Positions 1 through 5,428 of a stretch of 6,078 nt of DNA are shown in pieces. A model generated the notes under the pieces. The model saw nothing but the letters and a program-made list of their open reading frames with translations, was not told the DNA's origin and searched no databases. The stretch is from Deltaproteobacteria bacterium (GTDB lineage Bacteria > Desulfobacterota > Desulfobacteria > Desulfobacterales > JAFDFH01), in assembly GCA_019309945.1 (NCBI GenBank), contig JAFDFH010000164.1:1-6078 (forward strand), read 5' to 3'. Position numbers and translations under genes: made by a program. How positions within the stretch are numbered: the stretch's first letter is position 1; each line of letters starts with the position of its first letter.

Positions 1-115
1 AAACGAAAGTTGTGGTAGTGAGATTACGCACATTTTTGCAAGTAGTATAAAGTTTTTTCCTCTTCGTAAGTACCCCAAGATATGGTATCGAGACCTTTAC
101 CAAAAGTTAAAATGA

Positions 116-136
116 CGTGGTCTATTACAAACCACG
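116..136 (-). terminator. weak hairpin downstream of the Porin_O/P gene
   Basis: Bases 116-121 (CGTGGT) and 131-136 (ACCACG) form a perfect 6-bp stem with a 9-base loop, about 30 bases past the stop of the leftward porin. Read leftward it is followed by a broken T-rich run (CATTTTAACTTTT) rather than a continuous one, so it is at best a weak intrinsic terminator for that gene. The rest of 1-165 is AT-rich; I see no supported gene there. Confidence 0.25.
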
Positions 137-165
137 CTATGCATCCTCTTGGTGTTATTGAAGAC

Positions 166-1539
166 TTAAAATGTTATCTGAAAACGGGTTTGGAAGATGT
201 TTGCACTATCATCATGAATCCTCGGTTCGGCACGATCCTCTAACCGGGCATTTATATAGTTAAACATCAGACGGACTTTTCGGTGGAAATATATATTCAA
301 GCCCACAGTGATATTTCTTTCTTTTCCTCCCTTGATGCGCTCATCGTTTAAGTCAATATAGGAATAGCGAAAAGCGATCTCCCATGCCCCCCATCTTCCT
401 TTTCGGGGCTGAAAACCGTGTTGAGGTTCCTCCGGGGTAAATGTTGCTCTTGAAATATTATACCTGCGGGATTCACCGGTAAGAAAAAAACTGCCATAGA
501 GATAAAATCCCCAAAAGTGGGGATCTCCTTCTGCATCTGCATCAGTAAAAGCATGGAATAACTCTCCCTGAAGGGAAAAAGGCCCGGACTTCAGCGCCAG
601 TTCAATGTCGATTGCATCCCCCTCTTCTATAAAAAAATGGCCTGTATCCACAAGTCTTTCATCTGGTAGTAATGATTCCGGACGTGAGGAAAATCGCGCT
701 CGTGCATCGCTATCATCATCATCCCGAAAGAGATGACTATAGGAAATACCCAGGTGCAAAAGCTTCCCATCCTCCTCGGAATACCATGGAATACCACCGA
801 TGCGTACAGTGATATCAAGACCTACCGCCTCATCAAACACATCGAAAAGGTCGTCCTCATTCTTAACATCTCCGATGTTCAAAAAAACACCACCTGCCCA
901 GTGCAAGCGTTCGCTTAAACCAGTGTTACGTATTTTTATCCCAGCGTTTCGACCGAGCGCAAAGGCCCTCGTTGGGAGAGCTCTCTCCATGAAGGTAATG
1001 GATTGGCTACCGGTAAGCTCTTCAAGGGAGAAGGGTTCCTTCAAATGACCGATGAAGAGGCTTCCAAGATAAGGAACTTCATTGAAGCCATACCATAAGT
1101 CTTTCATGTTAAACTCGTCATCGGAAAATTCGAATTGAGCACTGAATGCCATGTTATCAGAAACAGTTCCCGCTACTAGCAATCGTAGTCTTCGAAGTTC
1201 AATATGGCTACCCTCGAGGTCTGAGAAAGCTTCATCTAAGTCTTCTTCTGCGTCGATATAACCGGCATCTACATTAATTAACAAATTCATCTTAATCCTT
1301 AACTTTTTTTTCGGGCTATCTATGCGAAAGCCGTCATCCCAGTAGTAGTGGTAGCCCAATTTCCCCTTTTTCCCTTTTTGTGCTTTTTCCCAGAGAGAGT
1401 AGAAGGTAGGACCGCCTTCGGAGGACGTGGACGCATCTGCCCAGACAGTACTGCCAAATGCTGAAAGTGAAAAAACAAATACAAGGAGAATAAATCCACA
1501 GTAGGTTTCAACAGGCTTTCTGGTAATCATCGTAAACAT
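166..1539 (-). CDS. Porin_O/P family outer-membrane porin (OprP/OprO-like)
   Basis: A 457-residue outer-membrane beta-barrel porin. The family forms trimeric channels, in the founding members selective for phosphate or polyphosphate; the substrate here is unknown. Residues 1-34 look like a Sec signal peptide (basic MITRKP segment, hydrophobic FILLVFVFSLSAF, cleavage after VWA). The mature N-terminus is lysine-rich (KAQKGKKGK), then alternating amphipathic strands begin near residue 80. The diagnostic block is GHLKEPFSLEELTGSQSITF, followed by MERALPTRAFALGRNAGI, very typical of Porin_O/P. An acidic loop (RDDDDSDAR) lies mid-barrel, and the protein ends in ...TRFQITF, the terminal aromatic expected for assembly by the BAM machinery. 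Full length for the family. Start choice is uncertain: ATG at 1539 and ATG at 1530 are both possible, and neither has a recognisable Shine-Dalgarno sequence. Upstream on the same strand, 47 bases away, lies the remnant of a transporter gene, so this was probably the downstream gene of a transport operon. Confidence 0.9.
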   Translation of the reverse strand: MFTMITRKPVETYCGFILLVFVFSLSAFGSTVWADASTSSEGGPTFYSLWEKAQKGKKGKLGYHYYWDDGFRIDSPKKKLRIKMNLLINVDAGYIDAEEDLDEAFSDLEGSHIELRRLRLLVAGTVSDNMAFSAQFEFSDDEFNMKDLWYGFNEVPYLGSLFIGHLKEPFSLEELTGSQSITFMERALPTRAFALGRNAGIKIRNTGLSERLHWAGGVFLNIGDVKNEDDLFDVFDEAVGLDITVRIGGIPWYSEEDGKLLHLGISYSHLFRDDDDSDARARFSSRPESLLPDERLVDTGHFFIEEGDAIDIELALKSGPFSLQGELFHAFTDADAEGDPHFWGFYLYGSFFLTGESRRYNISRATFTPEEPQHGFQPRKGRWGAWEIAFRYSYIDLNDERIKGGKERNITVGLNIYFHRKVRLMFNYINARLEDRAEPRIHDDSANIFQTRFQITF

Positions 1540-1586
1540 TCAGCTATAATTATTGAACCCGTAGATCTCTAGCTTACGATCTCAGT

Positions 1587-1913
1587 TTAATTCACCCAAT
1601 GAAGAACGTTGCGGATGATGGACCATCGGGGCTCTTTTTTGTCGGCACCATGACCTAAAATCCAATGGTCAAATATTTTTTCAATTGTTTTATCTTTCTT
1701 TTTCAGGTCGATCCAGCCGTTTATGAAGTTAATCATTTCCTGATCGTTTTGGGCAATTGGATAGGCGAGCGGTATTTTTATGATATTTTGATGTGGAACT
1801 GACTTGCCCTTATACTAGTACCACCTTTTAATTTAAAGATCTAGAATATTCTCCATTAAGAGGAGCGTTGCGCTAATTTTTGATTGCAAATCGGTACCAC
1901 CAGGTGTAACATA
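1587..1913 (-). pseudogene. remnant of a family 3 solute-binding protein, possibly the tail of a symporter-binding-protein fusion
   Basis: Read leftward, bases 1814-1587 give 75 clean codons ending in TAA. The end of the translation has the look of a family 3 periplasmic amino-acid or carboxylate binding protein: IPLAYPIAQNDQEMINFI, then a helix GWIDLKKKDKTIEKI, then FDHWILG and a final PRWSIIRNVLHWV. That last block resembles, from memory, proteins in which a dicarboxylate/amino-acid symporter is fused to such a binding domain; this is family knowledge and not proven here. Upstream in the same frame are TAG (1815-1817) and TAA (1833-1835), and before them YVTPGGTDLQSK, which resembles the conserved PGGT motif of the same domain. 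Most of the binding domain and all of any membrane part are missing, and no start codon or ribosome binding site is present, so this is a degraded fragment. It shares the strand of the Porin_O/P gene and lies just upstream of it. Confidence 0.7.
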
Positions 1914-1933
1914 TTAACTTAACCTTGTAGAAT
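1884..1933 (+). promoter_or_regulatory. possible promoter region of the sulfatase-porin unit
   Basis: Two weak options can be seen. One is TTGCAA (1884-1889), a 17-base spacer and TAACAT (1907-1912). The other is a -10-like TAGAAT (1928-1933) without a convincing -35 box. Neither is strong, and the region overlaps the end of the remnant on the other strand. A promoter is expected here because the sulfatase is the first rightward gene, but its exact position is a guess. Confidence 0.25.
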
Positions 1934-1966
1934 TAAAACTTTAAGGATTGTTAGCTAAACAAAAAA

Positions 1967-1983
1967 GAGGAGAAATGAAAATG
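1967..1983 (+). promoter_or_regulatory. ribosome binding site that decides the sulfatase start
   Basis: GAGGAG at 1967-1972 precedes two in-frame ATG codons. The first (1975) is only 2 bases away, too close for normal initiation; the second (1981) is 8 bases away, the usual spacing. The ATG at 1981 is therefore preferred. A TTG at 1948 extends the frame but lies upstream of this site and can be discounted. Confidence 0.7.
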
Positions 1984-3624
1984 CGACTATACAGACTTTC
2001 ACTCATAGCGATCCTGGTTTTGGTATGGGGAGTCTTCAGCGTTTCTTGTGACCGCGCTGTCGACCAGAGGCCGAACATCCTGCTCGTTATGGCTGACGAT
2101 ATGGGTTGGACAGACTTGGGCAGCTTCGGAAGCGAGATAGAAACACCGAATCTCGATGCTCTTGCCCAGCGCGGTGTGAAGTTCACTGACTTCTATACTT
2201 CAGTAAGCTGTTCCCCGACCCGCTCAATGCTTTTGTCTGGGACAGATAACCATATCGCAGGTCTCGGCAACATGGGAGAGATGATTGCCCCCGAACAACG
2301 CGGTAAGCCGGGTTACGAAGGACACCTGAACGACCGTGTTGTCTCGCTCGCTGAAGTTCTTCGGGGTGAAGGTTACCACACCTACATGGCCGGCAAATGG
2401 CACCTCGGACACGAACCCGAATACTTCCCACATGCACGCGGTTTCGAGCGGTCATTCAGCATGCTATTTGGCGGGGCCAGCTACTGGAGCGACATGTTCG
2501 GAATGTTGGCAGAGCACGAGGAGGTTGCTGAGTATGTTATGGACGATAAGAGGCTCGACAAACTGCCCAAGGACTTCTATGCCACACGCAGTTATACTGA
2601 CTTTCTGATCGAGTCGATTCGCAAAAACCGGGGCGACGGTAAACCGTTTCTCGCCTATCTCGCTTTCACAGCTCCACATGATCCATTGCATGTTCCTGAA
2701 CCGTGGCTTAGGAAATACCGCGGCAGCTACAACGATGGGTACGAGGTGCTCAAAACAAAGCGAGCGGTAGCTGCAAAGCGGATGGGCTTGGTTTCAAATA
2801 ACGCCCCAGCGCCGGGGCGCTATCAAATGGTGAAGGCATGGGATTCACTCAGCAAGGAACAGCAGGCGCTCGAGTCAAGGGCAATGGAGGTCTATGCGGG
2901 TATGGTAAACAACATGGATTACCATTTCGGGCGGATCGTGGAGTTTCTTAAGGACATCGGTGAATATGAAAACACTATCGTGATCTTTTTGTCTGATAAC
3001 GGTCCGAACCCCTGGTACAGCGAAGATTATCCCGGCAACCAAGGCAGCAAGTGGTTTGCGCAGTTCGACAACAGCATCGATAATCTTGGACACCCCACGT
3101 CCCACTATGCCTACGGTATGGGTTGGGGGTCGGCCAGCGCAGGCCCATTGGATTTATTCAAGATGACCGTCGGCGAAGGTGGAATCCGCAGCCCGATGCT
3201 CATTGCGGGACCCGGCGTCAAGGGCGGCCGGCAGGCTGATGCCTTTGCCTATGTTTGGGACATCATGCCTACGATACTCGAACTCGCTGGTATTGCACAC
3301 CCCGAGAAACATCAGGGCCGGCAGGTAGAACGAATGCGAGGTAAGTCGCTGAAAGGCGTGCTGACAGGATCGACGAAAGCGGTCTACGATGAAAACGACC
3401 TCGTCGGTGGCGAGATGCAGAACGGCAAGTGGATGCGGCAGGGTAATTTTAAAGCAGTTTCGGTTGCGCCACCTTACGGGACAGGAAACTGGCAGCTCTA
3501 TAACCTTGCGGATGATCCTGGAGAGACGCACAATCTTGCCAAAGAGCAACCGGAAACGCTGAAGAAACTCCAAATGGCATGGGATCGCTACGCCAAGGAT
3601 GTAGGTGTGGTTTTGTCCAAATAA
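1981..3624 (+). CDS. exported arylsulfatase, Cys-type (formylglycine), similar to Pseudomonas AtsA
   Basis: A 547-residue sulfatase hydrolysing sulfate esters to alcohol plus sulfate. From the ATG at 1981, all expected active-site residues are visible: metal ligands D39-D40 (ADDMGW), the CSPTR signature with C77 (converted to formylglycine) and R81, K139 and H141 in AGKWHLG, H233 in TAPHDP, D339-N340 in LSDNGP, and K394 before EGGIRSP. Spacing from the DD pair to Cys (37), Cys to Lys (62) and His to Asp (106) equals, as I recall it, that of the Pseudomonas aeruginosa arylsulfatase AtsA (536 residues). The protein is complete, ending with the usual LYNLADDPGETHNL block. Unlike the cytosolic Pseudomonas enzyme it has a hydrophobic N-terminus (residues 6-21) ending in FSVSC at C23: a lipoprotein-like signal, but serine at -3 is atypical and +2 is Asp. 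No formylglycine-generating enzyme is in the window. It is followed after 65 bases by the OprB porin on the same strand. The natural substrate cannot be read from the sequence. Confidence 0.93.
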   Translation: MRLYRLSLIAILVLVWGVFSVSCDRAVDQRPNILLVMADDMGWTDLGSFGSEIETPNLDALAQRGVKFTDFYTSVSCSPTRSMLLSGTDNHIAGLGNMGEMIAPEQRGKPGYEGHLNDRVVSLAEVLRGEGYHTYMAGKWHLGHEPEYFPHARGFERSFSMLFGGASYWSDMFGMLAEHEEVAEYVMDDKRLDKLPKDFYATRSYTDFLIESIRKNRGDGKPFLAYLAFTAPHDPLHVPEPWLRKYRGSYNDGYEVLKTKRAVAAKRMGLVSNNAPAPGRYQMVKAWDSLSKEQQALESRAMEVYAGMVNNMDYHFGRIVEFLKDIGEYENTIVIFLSDNGPNPWYSEDYPGNQGSKWFAQFDNSIDNLGHPTSHYAYGMGWGSASAGPLDLFKMTVGEGGIRSPMLIAGPGVKGGRQADAFAYVWDIMPTILELAGIAHPEKHQGRQVERMRGKSLKGVLTGSTKAVYDENDLVGGEMQNGKWMRQGNFKAVSVAPPYGTGNWQLYNLADDPGETHNLAKEQPETLKKLQMAWDRYAKDVGVVLSK

Positions 3625-3689
3625 TTGGCGACTTAACAAGAATTTTGCAGCCTGGATATGAATTTACCGTTGATTAGGAGGAATGCGCG

Positions 3690-5018
3690 ATGTCTAATCG
3701 TTTTTACGGGGGAGCTAGTCGCCTTACCCTGTTAGGCGCTATTTTGATGGTGGGCCTGATTGCGGCCATGCAGGTCCAGGCCAGCAGCACAACACCGGAA
3801 AATACGGAGCCTAGCAATACAGGCGAAAGCGAGGAGGATCCTGGCTTATCTATGAATAACCCCGGGTCCATTGTTGAGCGGCTGGAAGAAGACGCGGAAC
3901 CGAAGGATTATCTCTTTCAGTTCCCCGGCGTCTCCGGGGCGTTGCAGCCCTGGTATGATTTAAAGACTGACCTCGAAGAGAAATATGGGTTCAGGTTCGG
4001 CTTTTCCTATACAACCCTCTACCAAAAGGGGAGCGACAATTTGGGACCTGAGGACGATGCCGCTGGCTTCGACCTCGACATAAGCGGCACCTGGACCTTT
4101 CTCGGTCGCGGGACGGATTCGCCGACGATGCTTGGATTCAATTTCTTCTGGCGCGACGACCTGGGCACCGACATCCCGCCCCAGACTTTGTTCACGCAAT
4201 TTGGATCTCTCTACTCAAACGCCGCGCCCTATGGGGAGAACGATATGTCCGTCGGAGAGCTCTGGATACAGAAGAAATTCAGAAATGTCTTTGGGTTTCG
4301 CGTGGGACAGATCTTTCCCATTACGGCGTACGACTTCTTTCCGTTCAAAAACTTCCGGACAGACTTCGTCGACTTCAACCACGTCACTAACGCAGCCATA
4401 CCGCTGCCCGGAAACGGGCTCGGCGCGTTCGTTATGTACAGACCTCAACCAAACTTCATGCTCCGCCTCGGCGTCCATGACGCGAACGCGGATGTGGAGA
4501 AATCCGGTTTTGACACCTACGACGGCGAACTCTTCACGATTTTCGAGCTTGGCTTTGATACTGGCTTGGTGCCGCGGGAGCCCGGGCGTCCTCCGCATGG
4601 TCACGTCCACGTCTCGTTCTGGCATCAGGACGAACGTGAAGACGCCGGGATTGACGACGGTTGGGGCATCGCCGGATCGGCGGTGCAGCGGTTCGGACGC
4701 TTTACACCTTTCGTGCGCTACGGTTATGCAAACGTGAGCGCTGGAGGCCCGACTCCCGTCAAACACATGGCGAATGTGGGCTTGGTCATAGATGAAATCT
4801 TCGGACAGGCCAACGATCGCATTAGTGTCGGCTTCACCTGGTCCGATCCTGCAGATCGGGCCTTGGACGAACAGTATACGATCGATGCGTACTATCGCGT
4901 GCAGCTGACGCCGGAGATTCAAGTCGGTCCGACGCTCGAGGTCATCTTCGATCCTGTGCGCAACCCAGACGAAGATACAGTTTGCGTCTGGGGAATACGC
5001 ACTCGAATTGAATTTTAG
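3690..5018 (+). CDS. OprB-type carbohydrate-selective porin
   Basis: A 442-residue outer-membrane porin of the OprB family, which passes small sugars and related solutes. The start is secure: AGGAGG at 3676-3681 lies 8 bases before the ATG; the ATG at 3683 is out of frame. Residues 1-31 are a Sec signal peptide (hydrophobic LTLLGAILMVGLIAAM, cleavage after VQA). A serine, threonine, proline and glutamate-rich acidic linker covers about residues 32-72. The barrel starts near residue 74, with the family-like FPGVSGALQPWYDLKTDLEE, and shows the late conserved block HVHVSFWHQDE, GWGIAGSAVQRFG and FTPFVRYGYANV. The C-terminus is RTRIEF with terminal Phe, as required for barrel assembly. Length is normal. 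One cysteine (CVWGIRTRIEF) near the C-terminus is unusual for a porin strand. Only 65 bases separate it from the sulfatase and no terminator is visible between them, so the two are probably co-transcribed; the porin would bring in the sulfatase's substrate or admit its product. Confidence 0.92.
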   Translation: MSNRFYGGASRLTLLGAILMVGLIAAMQVQASSTTPENTEPSNTGESEEDPGLSMNNPGSIVERLEEDAEPKDYLFQFPGVSGALQPWYDLKTDLEEKYGFRFGFSYTTLYQKGSDNLGPEDDAAGFDLDISGTWTFLGRGTDSPTMLGFNFFWRDDLGTDIPPQTLFTQFGSLYSNAAPYGENDMSVGELWIQKKFRNVFGFRVGQIFPITAYDFFPFKNFRTDFVDFNHVTNAAIPLPGNGLGAFVMYRPQPNFMLRLGVHDANADVEKSGFDTYDGELFTIFELGFDTGLVPREPGRPPHGHVHVSFWHQDEREDAGIDDGWGIAGSAVQRFGRFTPFVRYGYANVSAGGPTPVKHMANVGLVIDEIFGQANDRISVGFTWSDPADRALDEQYTIDAYYRVQLTPEIQVGPTLEVIFDPVRNPDEDTVCVWGIRTRIEF

Positions 5019-5179
5019 TATCTATTCGATGGTGCTACTCAGAAAGGAGAATGAAGCCTTCCTTCACGTTGGTAGGAGAAGTAAATACTACAAAGGGTAT
5101 TTAATACTGATACAACATCTTATGATATTGATTCAGCTCTCAAAACATTAACATTCGAACATCAAGGACGCTTCAAAGA

Positions 5180-5266
5180 ATGCCTAAATTATTAGCACTA
5201 GCATATCAAGTCTCAATTGTTTTATTTTATATATTTTTTCTTGCAATGTATTTTCTAAGCAAATAA
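5180..5266 (+). CDS. possible 28-residue single-pass membrane peptide
   Basis: ATG at 5180 opens a 28-codon frame ending in TAA at 5264-5266. The peptide starts MPKLLALAYQ and continues as one unbroken hydrophobic helix (SIVLFYIFFLAMYFL), ending in SK. The layout, with a lysine near each end and an aromatic-rich core, is that of a one-pass membrane miniprotein. AAGGA at 5164-5168 is a possible ribosome binding site, but its 11-base spacing is long. Against it, T-rich DNA codes for hydrophobic residues by chance, and the stop codon overlaps the -10 box of the promoter listed below. I recognise no family. It could be a regulatory peptide, a small toxin or noise. Confidence 0.3.
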   Translation: MPKLLALAYQVSIVLFYIFFLAMYFLSK

Positions 5267-5269
5267 AAT
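5241..5269 (+). promoter_or_regulatory. sigma-70-like promoter of the lipoprotein leader
   Basis: TTGCAA (5241-5246, four of six to the -35 consensus), a 17-base spacer, then TAAAAT (5264-5269, five of six to the -10 consensus). Transcription would begin near 5276. The surroundings are very AT-rich, as around strong promoters, but such DNA also yields -10-like boxes by chance. It points at the terminator at 5346-5393 and the lipoprotein gene. Confidence 0.5.
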
Positions 5270-5318
5270 ATAAAACGAAACTTATTTCCTGATGGAGATA
5301 CACTATCAGAGGTATAGA

Positions 5319-5378
5319 ATGCACATTCCAATTAGCGGGAACATCAAGAGTTCAGCTCTGCATCTACAAAGAGTGTAG
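5319..5378 (+). CDS. possible 19-codon leader peptide
   Basis: AGAGG at 5308-5312 lies 6 bases before an ATG at 5319, which opens 19 codons ending in TAG at 5376-5378. The peptide begins MHIPISGN and has no run of one amino acid as in classical amino-acid attenuators. The stop falls inside the terminator hairpin, beyond its left arm, so a translating ribosome would cover the left arm and could prevent terminator formation. The frame also stays open upstream to an ATG at 5292 that lacks a ribosome binding site. Short and unconserved as far as I can tell, so it remains a candidate only. Confidence 0.25.
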   Translation: MHIPISGNIKSSALHLQRV

Positions 5379-5393
5379 TACTGAACTTTTTTT
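5346..5393 (+). terminator. intrinsic terminator upstream of the lipoprotein gene
   Basis: AAGAGTTCAG (5346-5355) pairs with CTGAACTTTT (5381-5390) over 10 positions including one G-U pair; an inner stem CTACA (5364-5368) with TGTAG (5374-5378) stacks inside. The T-run covers 5387-5393. It ends 32 bases before the preferred lipoprotein start, so it either ends transcription of the sulfatase-porin unit or a leader RNA, or acts as an attenuator of the lipoprotein gene. Confidence 0.7.
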
Positions 5394-5412
5394 ATAAACT
5401 GAAAAGACTATA

Positions 5413-5428
5413 GGAGGAAATGAAAATG
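5413..5428 (+). promoter_or_regulatory. ribosome binding site that decides the lipoprotein start
   Basis: GGAGG at 5413-5417 is followed by ATG at 5420 (2 bases away) and ATG at 5426 (8 bases away), both in frame. Spacing favours 5426, which also gives a cleaner lipoprotein signal beginning MKKIM. The 12 bases GAAATGAAAATG are identical to those at the sulfatase start (1972-1983). Confidence 0.65.

Larger units (their letters stand above)
5276..5393 (+). ncRNA. candidate leader RNA or small RNA ending at an intrinsic terminator
   Basis: From the predicted transcription start to the T-run there are about 118 bases with no long gene, bounded by a promoter and a strong hairpin. Near the 5' end ATTTCCT (5284-5290) is the exact reverse complement of AGGAAAT (5415-5421), which spans part of the lipoprotein ribosome binding site and the upstream ATG. 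Short inverted repeats (CTGAT/ATCAG at 5290-5310, TTCC/GGAA around 5326-5342) suggest folding. Two readings are possible: a cis-acting attenuator controlling the lipoprotein gene, or a released small RNA with an anti-Shine-Dalgarno seed. I recognise no known riboswitch family. Confidence 0.35.
5019..5425 (+). other. AT-rich intergenic region between the OprB porin and the lipoprotein gene
   Basis: This 407-base stretch has no long open frame. No terminator directly follows the porin; there is only an AT-rich 7-bp hairpin (TAAATAC 5082-5088 with GTATTTA 5097-5103) without a T-run. A 17-codon ATG frame at 5051 follows AAAGGAG too closely to be credible. Then come a possible 28-residue membrane peptide, a sigma-70-like promoter, a leader and a terminator hairpin, each listed separately. 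The line 5221-5280 contains only 9 G or C in 60 bases by my count. Confidence 0.6.

Noticed and set aside
81..243. Plus-strand frame of about 50 codons from ATG at 81
   Set aside because: It has no ribosome binding site, overlaps the porin 3' end in antisense and shows no motif.
1843..1852. Perfect 10-base palindrome AGAATATTCT upstream of the sulfatase as an operator
   Set aside because: It is about 130 bases upstream of the sulfatase start inside degraded coding sequence, AT-rich, and unmatched elsewhere in the window.
1818..1901. Direct repeat GTACCACC at 1818-1825 and 1894-1901 as a deletion or transposition scar
   Set aside because: Eight bases can recur by chance, the spacing is 76 bases (not a multiple of three), and joining the copies does not restore the remnant's reading frame.
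3154..3639. A 161-codon minus-strand frame opposite the end of the sulfatase
   Set aside because: It is antisense to conserved sulfatase sequence, has no convincing ribosome binding site and no recognisable domain.
4215..4922. A 235-codon minus-strand open frame inside the OprB porin gene
   Set aside because: It lies wholly opposite a well-supported porin, reads as arginine- and histidine-rich sequence without family motifs, and is explained by the GC-rich codon use of the porin.
5086..5197. Open stretch without a start codon, containing DTTSYDIDSALKTLTF, as another gene remnant
   Set aside because: It looks protein-like but is short, lacks a start, overlaps other frames and resembles no family I can name; not strong enough to list.
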